From: Cheilinus undulatus
Taxonomy: Eukaryota; Chordata; Actinopteri; Labriformes; Labridae
Direction of reading: 5' to 3'
DNA: 64,000 nt
NCBI RefSeq assembly: GCF_018320785.1
Contig: NC_054869.1
Span: 40,575,789 to 40,639,788, forward strand
The position numbers and the translations under genes were made by a program. The notes under the pieces were generated by a model. The model was not told where the DNA came from. It ran no database searches and was given only the letters and a program-made list of their open reading frames with translations. Of the stretch, positions 1 through 10,286 are shown one piece after another (position 1 is the stretch's first letter; each line of letters opens with the position of its first letter).

Positions 1-1528
1 GAATATGAACAGGCTACTTGTGCAAAGCTAGGGCTGTATGAATGCTGTTAAAAGTCCACTTCAAAGCAAATTATAGAGTTAAAATGTGCGTGATGAACAC
101 TAAAGTGGATCTAAAAATCACAAAATGACACAATCCATAATTTTAAAGTGCTGCAGAAATTGGTCCCTTGCCAGCAATGAAATGGAACATTTCTAAAATA
201 TATAATGCATTAAAAAAGAGGCTGTTGCAGAACATGGAAAAAACTTAACAGTATTTTTGCATTTTAAAAACTATATATGGGAAAAATGTTGTTTTTTGTG
301 AGCATTAACTCACATTTTTCTTAAAAATGGTGATAAAATACAGATGGTGATCATAAAACTGTGAAATTATATTTTTTTTGACATTGGCCATCCCTAGGTG
401 AAAGTAAATAAAATGTCATCATGATGTGTTCTAATGTACCTACAGAAGAGGAAAGTAAGGTTTTCAGTTGTTTGAAGGACAAAAGTGTCTTTTAGCAATA
501 GAAAATAAAGGAATAAGTTGCATAATATGACCAACTTAATGTTCTTGGACTTACTGCATTCTATTTTTAAGATGATTTGTACTGTTTAGCCTATTGAAAA
601 AGCATAATATGTAACTTTTTCAGTCTATTTACATTTTTGTTTATTAATTCACTTATATTACCATATATAATGAATCATCACTTGTGTAATTCAGCGGCCC
701 TTGCTGAAGGATACGTGTTGCATTTTAAAAGGTTTTATATTATTCTGTTGAAAATGAGTTATAAGTATGTTGGTGACTGAATAAGGGTGACTTCTGTGCT
801 ATTTTTAGCAGGTTACATTACCTACTGCATGAGGTTTCAGCAAAGCTAATTAGACTGAACAACCACTAAATCAGCTGCAACTTTAAAACACAAAATATGA
901 TTGTATCAGTTGTGGCATAACAAATGTGATCGGGCTTGCCTCCTAAACACCATTAAGATGAGTCAAAACTTTAACAAGAGGGACGAAGACTTGCAATAGT
1001 TGATAAAACTGACAGAAGTTAAAAATAATTCTTATACAGAAGGAAGCAATTGTGACACCTCTGTGACACATGCAAAGAGAATAGCCAGTTGAACCAAAGA
1101 TAACTGATGAAGGACCAATGGCTTAAGCGGTTCTGAGTGATAAGAAAGCTGCATTTTTTTTTAAAAATCCGTCTTCTCATAGAACTGAATCCAAAACTGT
1201 AGTTAAAGAAAACACTTTCTCGAAGATCTAGAGAACTGCAGTAGACTTACAAGTAAAGCTGTTCATCCAGCCCATCGTCCTTTCTCTTGGAATAAATTCA
1301 AAATAGCTGCAGATCAGCTGATGCCACAATTACTTTGGTTACCTGTCATCAAGTTATTGAGTTGCACTCACTTCCACCCAGTGATTACCCATTCAAAATG
1401 GACTCGTCATGCTTACAGTAAGTGCATGTTGTTCTCAACACCACATAGTTTGATAGAAAATAGAAGCTACTCAGCTCATGCCGTCTTTGGCTCATGTTCC
1501 TGTCCCGGCAGCATAAAAGTTTAACACT

Positions 1529-1741
1529 TCAGCAAACCTGAGCATTTGTTGCGTGATCAAGCATTTTACTAATTGCTCTGTCAAGTAGCAGTCCCCATTC
1601 AGGCACTCTGCAATACACTGAGGCAGTATTTAAATGTTTGGCTTCACTTTGTGGGTGTGTCGAATCATATGTGATATTGTGAGATTCTTTGTAGCCCTCA
1701 ACATTGGAGAGCTCAGTTGAAATCTTTTCATGTGCAATCAT
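1529..1741 (-). pseudogene. Possible relic of a hAT/ZBED-type transposase
   Basis: A 70-codon open frame contains a stretch like EWGLLLDRAISKMLDHATNA, which resembles the EWGL...TDNAxNM region of hAT-type transposases. No flanking conserved frame, terminal repeats or second domain were found. The resemblance is weak and may be chance. If real, it is an old fragment inside the fem1c intron. Confidence 0.25.
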
Positions 1742-4548
1742 GTTCCAATAATACTAACCACTGAAAACATGCCCCATTCAGCTACTTTCAGCCTTAATTA
1801 AAGACAAAGTTCCTTATTACTGTATTAGAATAATACAGAGACACAGAAGATCTGTTTATGTACTCTCACAGTAGTGTCCTTTAAATACAGTTAACATATT
1901 TTGAGACAACTTGCATCTTTCATAAAGACAGAGCACTGTGGGTGACCCAAGGGTAGTGTCGTGACAAGTAGCTTGAGAAATTATTGGAAAATGTTTGAGA
2001 AAGCCTTGTGGTCTATGTGTATCTTTCCTTTCCGTTGGTACAAAATGGGTCACTCAGACCTGGGAATCCAGGTCAATCCACAACAAAAACACAGGAAAAA
2101 GAAGGTTCCCAAAGCCAGTACTTCCTGGAGATAAACATGCATGGTCCTGGTCCTGAGGGAACACTCCCTGATTTGATACATGAAGAGAAAAGCCCACACA
2201 CATTCAAGTAAAAGCCTTTGAAAAGATCAATTTTTAACGCATTTCAAACACTTAATGTCCATCTTACTAGCCTAACCACTCTCACTACCTTGAGGCTAAT
2301 TCAGGCAGAGGAGAACAAACAGGGTTAGTCTGGGATTAAACATTTATCCTGTGCAGTTTCTGCCAAAACTACACAGATCAGATTTTCTTTTCTCTACAAC
2401 TCTTAAAAGGAGAATATTGAGAGCAGTAGTGCTGCAGTTTTTGACCCAGCTTTCTGCAGATGGGTAAAGCAGGCTTGGTTAACTTCTTAGTAAAGGGAAA
2501 CTGTGCTTGAGATTCAGGTGGCAAAAAAGTGAGTTTAAAGTCAAGGTTGTAAAATTAAGACATAAACGTCATTTTTTAAGGTTTTAAAATCAGCTTCTGC
2601 AGGAGCTGTCTCTGTCTTTGTTCACTATGAATTTAAGTGATGTGAAGAAAGGGCTGAATTATGCTTGTGCAGGTGATGAAGAATCCACTTAACTTGCAAC
2701 ACAAGTCAACCTAGAAACTTCAAAATCCTTTGGAAAGCCAGGGATTATTCTTAATGCTCACTATGTGCTGCAAATCACGATTTAGGCTTCCTTAAATCCA
2801 GGTGAGGAGGGTGCCACAGTAAGAGGTGTTATGCAGAAGAGATCAAATAAACTAACAAATGTTAGTATCTGAAGAGAAGACTGACCACAGCTTTATAGAA
2901 GTTTCATCAGCTCTTGTTGTGATGTTATGACTTTTTTCCTTCTACCTCTTTGCTGCACTCCATCAACGTAATATCCATTGTTTCTGGATGTGTGCTGCTT
3001 CAAATCTAATATTAAACATCTGCCCCTTCCTGTTGGTTCAGCTGTGAGGGAAAAGGCAACAGATTGAAGAATAGAGGCCAGTAAGAGTGTTTCCACCTCA
3101 GTCAACACCCATGAGGTGTAAGGGCTGGATTTTAACACTGGTTTGTGAACAACAGAACACCTGCCTCCTGCTTTTTTGCTGTCTGGAGAACGATGTCAGG
3201 ACTTCAGCGATATGAAGTGTTTATTAGGCGAGTTCTTACCACAAGAGAAAGGAGTGATAATTATATTAGGCAAGGATGGAGGGAGGAGAAGGCACTGAGA
3301 GTGGAAAATCTAATGCAAAAGATAATGACTACTCAAAAGAATATTGTGTATTGTATATTGTGAATATTATGTATATTATGTCTATAGACATCTTGTAAAC
3401 CTGTCAAGCTATGACATAATGACAACCTATGCAAGCTAATGCAAACCAACAAAACAGCTCTACCATAATTTGGACTTCCACAAAGCTTTCTTTTTGTTGG
3501 AATGTTCAGAGGAGTGATTATTCCTCTAGATTCAAAATTGAAGTTGTAGTGGGTGGTGGCGTCCTAAAGTGCATTATACCAAAAGGTATTAGTAATGTTT
3601 TGCCCACTCTGTTAACGCACATGAGGGAAGCAAAATATTAACTCAACCATCCAATATAATGCACTCCAGTACAGCATAGACACCTGCTACAGCTTCAATG
3701 ATAGATAGAAAGTGTAACTATCACCCTTCTGGCTAAGAATTGCAACAAACTAACTTTGGTAGAATCTGGAAGGGCACAGTACACAAGCTTTCACTTTATG
3801 AAGAGCCTGACCGTACACAGTCTCACTGACCGCACAGAGGACTGAGATCATCTTTAGAAGAGGGTCAGGAATAGAAACATTATTTTGGTCTCTGAGTGCT
3901 TCGTAGATAGTATTTTATTGTTCATCACCAGATGACAATCTTGACTGAAGATATGTACACAATTAACAGCTGCTTTAAAAAGGGTATCTAGAAGCATTAT
4001 TATTCTGTTATGATTAAATGGAGCTGTTGTAAATTACTAAGCTAAAGTGGGATAATTATGTTACATTACACAGCCTTTCATCTTAATTATTTGGACAGTA
4101 ATGTATTTTCTTTGTCTCCAAATTAGTTTGCCACAAAGAACATCTATTACATAGAACATAACCCAAGTTAAAATTGCTTGACTAAGATACCTTGATCTGG
4201 GGCTATCCAAGTATTTCAATCCATCTATCCATGCTGCTGACAACGTAAGCATATGTTGAGATGCAATTAAAGTTAAGGCAGCCACTCCATGACGGCAGTG
4301 CCAACAAACTGGCTGTAGGATTCATCTATATTGAGTGCAAGATGAGAAGAAACTAACTCATTCTCCCCTGATGATCACGCACATACCATTTGCTCAAAGG
4401 GCAGGATCAGTTTGAGACAACTGCATAAAGTAGAACTTGACCATTCAATTGGTTTTCTGATAGATGTCAGCATATACATTGGACAAATGGGTATGTTTAT
4501 GTCTTAGAATGTGTACCGGTAAAAAAACAATTTTACAAGAAATATGTA

Positions 4549-5251
4549 CCGTATTTTCCGGACTATAAGTCGCTCCGTAGTATAAGTCGCATCAGTCAAA
4601 AAATGCGTCATGAAGAGGAAAAAACCATATAAGTCACACTGGACTATAAGTTGCATTTATTTAGAAACTGACACACCGTTGTCTGTGCTCTGATAGAGAG
4701 GCGGTTGTGTTGCGTGAAGCGGTAACACCAAGAAGGCCGCCTGCAAAGTCATTTATATTCCTCTCCTTGGCAACTACCAGGGCTTGGAGACGTAACTGCA
4801 CCGTTGACGAGCCTCTCCCGGCAGCACGTTGTTCAAGCACCCATCTGTGTACTCGTTCCTCCAGCTCTGGCCATCTTCCTTACAGCCCGCGATTAGCTTT
4901 CTTTGTTTTCTTCATTGCGGTAAAAGTAACCTCTGCTTTTTGCAAGTCCCTCACAAGTTTCTCACTCACTCTAAACTTTCTTTCTGCTGTTCGATTACCG
5001 TTTTCGTTCATTTTTTTCAGTGGTACAGGAGCATATAGCATATAGTTGTCACCATGGTTGTCACAAGCCTAGAGCGCCCTCTCACTGCTGTAGACGGTAA
5101 TGTTTACTCCTTGTGCATGTCAGTCAGTATGAATTAACATTAAAAATATGTTAAATTATATATATTTTGATATATAAGTCGCACCTGACTATAAGTCACA
5201 GGACCAGCCAAACTATGAAAAAAAGTGCAACTTATAGTCCGGAAAATACGG
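4549..5251. mobile_element. Non-autonomous DNA transposon with ~25-bp terminal inverted repeats
   Basis: The left end CCGTATTTTCCGGACTATAA (4549 onward) is matched in inverse at 5227-5251, with one mismatch in about 25 bp. TA dinucleotides flank both ends (4547-4548 and 5252-5253), consistent with a TA target duplication. Just inside the ends, the motif ATAAGTCGCA is repeated several times in both orientations (around 4565-4660 and 5170-5235). The interior has a short uninformative open frame (4707-5045) and no recognisable transposase, so this is a non-autonomous copy. Superfamily is not assigned with confidence. Confidence 0.85.
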
Positions 5252-5678
5252 TAGAAGAGTGACTTAGGTGTTTAAAAACTTGTTTTAACATGTTTCAATA
5301 TCAATCAGAGCAAAGTCCTTCTATTACCAATATAGTCATAATGCCTTTTAAAGCATCCACACAAGCTGCTTACTTTAGACATACACTTTTTATGTGGGAT
5401 ATCACTTAAGTACTGCCCTTATAAGTGATTCTGTGGTAAGTTATCTCTTACAAAACAGTAACCTTTCAAAGAACGATGGACACTGGTTTTCATGTATTTT
5501 TAAAATGCCTTCAAGGGAGAATTAGATCTGTCAGACACACCCACAGACTCAGTCCAGGCTGACAACTTTCCATTGTGAAACCAGATGTTCATGATGATAT
5601 ACTGAGTCACTGAACATTGCATGACTTGGCAATGTGATAACATGCCATAGCTGTGTATACACTTAGATGCACAATATG

Positions 5679-6102
5679 TAGGGATTCATAATGAGCTGAT
5701 ATTGTTAACTGATTATGTTTAGCCAAAACCACTATTCCAATGTAGTTCAGACCTGGAACAACAGTCCATAAAACGCATCATTTGAGGTCTGAGGATGAAC
5801 TAATTAACAAATTTCAGTCCTCAAAACACACTTTAAATGAAGAAAAAAGGACTTCATCTGACATATGTCTGTTGGTCCTGCAAAAAACTACACTAACTTA
5901 TTTGTTCCTCGGGCAAATATTTACAGTTGATATAAGATAAGATATTCCTTTATTAGTCCCACACGGGCAAATTCCACATAGGAATATCTTTATAGCCAAA
6001 ACATCAGTTGTAAATTCTGGCAAAAATGTTCATATCTGTCGGTATCAATATTTCACTTTCAAAACTAGTATCTGCCAATACAGATAATGTTGTGCATCAC
6101 TA
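5679..6102. mobile_element. hAT-type MITE copy interrupted by a nested short repeat
   Basis: Starts with TAGGGATTCATA and ends with GTGCATCACTA. The interior matches the copy at 38930-39265: both carry a 'TTTCAGTCC(T)...AAAACA' block, a 'GACTTCA(T/G)CTGA' block and 'CTTATTTGTTC'. Near 5930-5984 it is broken by a segment containing ATTCCTTTATTAGTCCCACA, a short dispersed repeat not present in the other copy. Confidence 0.65.
5930..5984. repeat. Short dispersed repeat nested in a MITE
   Basis: Carries GATATTCCTTTATTAGTCCC followed by ACACGGGCAAATTCC, a sequence type seen widely in fish genomes, probably a retroelement tail. It interrupts the 5679-6102 MITE, so it inserted later. Boundaries are approximate. 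Confidence 0.45.
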
Positions 6103-6272
6103 GTGATATGTTTGTTACTTGGGATGGGCAATACGTTTAATTTTTAAGATATATTTATAGTTCCAAAAGAGTCATAGGATAAGAAAATTGTTTACATCAC
6201 TGGGGTGTATGTGGATCTGAAAAACAAAAGATAAATAAAGATGCCAAACCTAACACTCGGTAAAAAAAAAAC

Positions 6273-6304
<32 letters not shown>

Positions 6305-6804
6305 GATTACAGTAAGAGCCACTTCATAATATGCTTATTGGCACATTATTATCTATTTTAAATGTTTAGTATTAATGAGGAATCATCGTTCTATACATTA
6401 TATTTTATTTAAGGGGAATTTCTTTTGGTATACAATTTTTTCCAATTTAAGAAATGAGTCAATTTATGCCATTCTCATGCACGTGGGGATATTGTGCAGC
6501 TGGCCATTTAAACAAGTGCCTCTGTGACACTTGACCCAAGTGGACTTGACACAGAACTTACTTTGTTTTTGTTATAACTGTATCTCTAGTCAGCTAGAAA
6601 AAAACTTATAATTATAATTTTAGTCCATACTGTCCAGCCCTACCTGTGATGAAACTTCTTAAAATCATAATGGCTGTTATGTCCTTTCATAGGAATAGTG
6701 ATAAACAAATATATAAAGTATCCTACTCTTTCTTCAGTCTAATATATAATATGACTAAAGGAGGTCGCTCGTATAATTTAGCTGTAACGGTGTCAGCAGC
6801 TCAC

Positions 6805-7348
6805 CTTTGACACTTTTTCTGTTGACATCTGCTCCTTTCTCCAGCAGGTACTGTGCTATGTCTTTGTGTCCTTTGTAGCAGGAGATCATGAGACACGTGT
6901 GACCGTGTCTGTTGGCCACCTCCAGGTCAGCTTTGTGCTCCACCAGGTATTTCACAATGTCTAGGTGTCCGTCAAAGCAGGCTGCCCTAAGAGGCGTCGA
7001 GTTGGTCAAGGTGGTGCTGTTAACAGAGGCTCCGTGACCCAGAAGGGACTGGACCACCTTAAGGTGACCCGCTGCTGAGGCTGCCCAGAGAGGGGGGGCT
7101 CCCTCAATGGTCTCCCCATCAAAGTTCACAGACCCACCGACCTCCACTGGAGCACTGCAGCACTCCAGCAGATACTCCACTAGGTCCAGGTGTCCGTACC
7201 GGGAGGCCATGAGGAGCGGGGTGGCCCCGTTCGTCTTCTCTCCCATCAGCTTGGTCACCTCGTGTCCATCTTTGTTCTCTAACAGTTTCTGGAGCAGACG
7301 GAGCTTCCCGTCCCTGGCTGCGTTAAAAACAGCCGTTTTTAAATCCAT
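6805..7348 (-). CDS. fem1c: FEM1C (fem-1 homolog C), first coding exon; gene runs off the left edge
   Basis: Substrate receptor of cullin-2 RING E3 ligases that recognises C-terminal arginine degrons. The exon encodes residues 1-181, starting MDLKTAVFNAARDGKLRLL and ending KSVKG, made of ankyrin repeats (TPLLMASRYGHLDLVEYLL, APPLWAASAAGHLKVVQSLL, TPLRAACFDGHLDIVKYLV, TCLMISCYKGHKDIAQYLL). Asp77, Phe125 and Asp126, reported degron-pocket residues of FEM1C, are all present. The ATG is at 7348. The donor AAAG|GTGAGC falls at 6805/6804, giving 544 nt (181 codons plus one base), as expected before the next family residues (N-T-A-L-H). Reading past 6805 gives intron translation, not protein. The large last exon with the remaining repeats and VHL-box is not in the window. 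Near-identity to mammalian FEM1C rules out FEM1A and FEM1B. Confidence 0.96.
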
Positions 7349-8300
7349 TTTGGAACGTTAGTTTAAATAAAAAGTAGAAATACCCGTCAAACAAGCGATG
7401 AAAGATAACCCGACGTGGACCCGGGGAGCTCGGGACCCTTTGTTTACAACTAGCCCCGAGTTTCTAGCTAGCAATAAACCAACTAATGAAGACTGGCGTT
7501 GTTTGAATTTCCACGTTAAATCTTTACGCCTTCACTTTTCTGAAAGAAATGGTTCGCTAGCATGAGATGCGGATCTTGAGCTCTATAAATATCCCAGACG
7601 TTTGAGGCGACCCTTGGTCCAGTAATACATTTGTGACCGAGTTAGCAAGGTGGCTAGTCAACTTCCTTGATAAATTAAGCTAACCAACTAGCTCCGCTTA
7701 GCTGACACACTTAACAGCTCTTTAACGTTCGTTTAACCGATACCCATCCACTGGCATTTCTTCACCTCCAAGAAGCTCTCCTCCATTAGCTCCGTCTCTT
7801 GCGCTTGTCATCGTTTTACAACATACTCCCGACAATATATTTTCTTTCGAGGGGCCGAGTAAAGAAAAAAAAAAAGAAAAAAATTTCAACCCCCACCCGA
7901 AACGCTGCGCTGCTGTTAGCTTAGCCTTGGACAACGACGTTTGGGCTTCAAACAATCGGGGATATCCCCAGTCTCCGGGTCGTTTTTCTTTCACACATAC
8001 ACGCTGAGGGACGAACGGGAGACGTTACCCCCAAAGCAGCGGATAATGGTAGTCCATTTAGCCACTCAGCAAGTTGGCACGACGATAATCTCAACGGAGG
8101 GGAAGGTAAACAGGGACGTTTATCCACCCACGGCTCAACCGGATGATCACGACTCAGTTTCTGTCAAATCGCATACCCAACGCAGCCTTTTTTCTCGACT
8201 AGCGCAAATGATTGACGTGTCTATCGTCCAATCACAGAGCTGGTGGGTTGTTACATTGAAAAACACCTTGAGCGACTGTTGCTTTATGCGTACCTGATAC
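7349..8300 (-). promoter_or_regulatory. fem1c: fem1c 5'UTR and probable promoter region
   Basis: This stretch lies directly upstream of the fem1c start codon and has more CpG than its surroundings (for example 7405-7440 and 8010-8110). No strong splice acceptor is visible just upstream of the ATG, so the coding exon may carry a contiguous 5'UTR. Open frames on both strands here lack family similarity and are not called as genes. Transcription start not determined. Confidence 0.4.
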
Positions 8301-10049
8301 TGTAAAAAAAATCTAATGGCATTTTAAATAAAAGTCAACAAAGCATTAACATTTAAATAACTCGCATGCATCCGCGAAAATCAGAATATTTGTAATACTG
8401 TACAGAGGCAGAGGGTAACGCGGAGGCCTAGGATATATCACTCCCTGCAGGCTAAAATAAGAATTACCAAAGGATTAATTCATAAAATGCATACTTTAGT
8501 CTGTGTTGATCAATGGTGATCAAAAAGTATACTCCAAGGTTTCAACAAAAAGTTTATTCAGCCACCCAAATAACTTAAATTCCCAAATTGTCCCGGCACG
8601 GAATTCGTCCAAACATGACCTATTAGTGCACCAATCTGAAAATGCACCCCTTATGAGAACTGACAATGAGCATATGGTGGGAATAACAAAGGAACTTACT
8701 TGTCTCGTTTCTAAATTTATAACTTCCACTTTTAACAATTCTGTTTAGTTGCAACTTTACATGTTAAGATTATTTTGCAGTACTGCTAATAGAATATGAG
8801 AAAAAACTGCTAAATTGTTAACAAAAAGCCAGAATTGCTCATTATTTCTATGGAGCTAAAATCTTCCATCCTCATCCTTTAGAAAAATATTTGAATAGTT
8901 CAAGAGGAGGGGGAAATTTCATATCACAACTATGACTCAGAGAGATGAAAATCATTTTATATCCACGCAATATTTTGCAAACATGAATTTTACAGCAGTT
9001 CTATTTAAAACCAAGAGTACAACATCTGGCTAAAAGATAAATAAGATGTGGCACACACACGGTAGAAATAGATTAAACACAGCCAAGAAGCAGTAAAAGA
9101 ATGCTTTTATAATAAATTCGTACACAAGTCATTGCTTGCATTAAAATCGACTGCACAGAATGTACCATTTCCTACCCTAGCATGTACTTATCTTTCTTGT
9201 CTTTTGCACATAATGAAGTATCTTCCTATCTTAACCACTTTCAAGTATAATTTAGTTTCAACCCATAACTGATTTAAATTCATTTAGTAAATTATGCAGC
9301 GTTTCAGTTTGAAGACCTGCATCTCTAAATCCAATCATTAAATTCAAAGAAAATGCATCAAATTACAATAAGAGTAAAGATGGCTCAAACTGTACAGCAT
9401 ACTCTATATTATCTAAACTGACAAAGGCGATAAAGCACACACATTATCAAGTCTTTCTCCCCTACAGTAAAGTTTAATAACAAAGGAAAAATGAAACAGA
9501 TTTTTCATAACCAAATGCAAATGTACTATGAAAACAATCCTTTGATGCCTGGGTTGTACGATGACCCAATGCTCCACAGATAAGGACAGAAAATCCTCAA
9601 AGCTTTTACACAAAACTTCCACTCTTTGGGATACATCAGAGCAAAGTTTAGGCTGAACCATTAACTAATTAGGGGTACAAAAAAGACACAAATAAAATAA
9701 GAACACATTTAGAAATTAATTCAAATATTTAAAGTATTTAAGGGTGGCTTTGACTATACAACCAACTGCTTGATCTGTCCTCCAATAGTTACAAGCAAAG
9801 CAAGCAAGTGTCTCTTCAAGGTTTCTGCTTTACCCCTCAATAACAATTTTAACATAAACACCTTGCTCAGGACTGATTTGCATAAAGGCAATGAAAATAC
9901 CAGTGTGGTATGGATATGACATGTCAGATTGTATGATCTGGCAGTTCGATCATTTTCAGATCAGCGCTGGTATTATGACTCCCCTTTATGCAAATAAGCC
10001 CTGTTACAATAGAGATAGTAACAAATCAGATCCCAGGGTTCAGAGACTG
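8301..10049 (-). other. tmed7 3'UTR / fem1c-tmed7 spacer
   Basis: AT-rich DNA between the tmed7 stop codon (10050) and the fem1c promoter region. On the minus strand a canonical AATAAA is present at 8558-8553 (plus-strand TTTATT), a candidate polyadenylation signal that would give tmed7 a 3'UTR of about 1.5 kb. No TIR-domain frame corresponding to TICAM2 was seen; in human TICAM2 lies between these genes. Confidence 0.4.
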
Positions 10050-10286
10050 TTAGGATCCGACCCGTGTCGTAGTGGTTTTCTTGTCCGAGAAGAAGCTTCT
10101 GAGCAGGACCACCTGACTGATGCTGACAACCAACAGGATGATTGCTTCTCCAATGGACCAGAATGCAACCCGGGTGTTGAGGTCCTCTGCCCGGCTGCGT
10201 CCCTGGGCCTCGCGGAGGCGGAAGTGTGTTTGGTAGTCAATAACAGACTTCAGGGCCTCGTGGATGGACACGCAGGCTGATTCCAT
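10050..10286 (-). CDS. tmed7: tmed7 coding exon 3 (terminal)
   Basis: Residues 136-213 starting [14 protein letters not shown]: coiled coil, transmembrane helix and cytosolic tail, then TAG-type stop ending at 10050. Acceptor is ATTACAAG|ATGG at 10287/10286. The methionine is internal to the protein, not a start. Confidence 0.95.
   Translation of the reverse strand: MESACVSIHEALKSVIDYQTHFRLREAQGRSRAEDLNTRVAFWSIGEAIILLVVSISQVVLLRSFFSDKKTTTTRVGS

Larger units (their letters stand above)
1..6804 (-). other. fem1c: fem1c intron (partial, continues beyond the window)
   Basis: Begins at the GTGAGC donor of the first coding exon and shows no family-consistent downstream exon before base 1. It holds a terminal-inverted-repeat element (4549-5251), a hAT-type MITE carrying a nested insertion (5679-6102), and an AAAAC-rich simple repeat near 6259-6305. 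Bases 1-950 and 2050-4500 show only AT-rich DNA. Bases 1529-1741 contain a weak hAT-transposase-like translation. Confidence 0.7.

Noticed and set aside
4707..5045. 112-codon open frame inside the TIR element
   Set aside because: Ser/Phe-rich with no domain pattern; most likely chance within a non-autonomous element.
6755..6804. C-terminal extension of the fem1c frame past residue 181
   Set aside because: Follows a clear GTGAGC donor and departs from all FEM1 proteins exactly there; it is intron.
7722..8297. Two overlapping open frames (minus 90 aa, plus 118 aa) upstream of fem1c
   Set aside because: No recognisable domain; they sit in the CpG-rich promoter area where stops are rarer.
8301..10049. 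Search for a TICAM2 gene or TMED7-TICAM2 readthrough exon
   Set aside because: No TIR-domain frame found on either strand.
9891..10280. Plus-strand 129-codon open frame
   Set aside because: It lies antisense over tmed7 exon 3; its openness comes from the real gene on the other strand.
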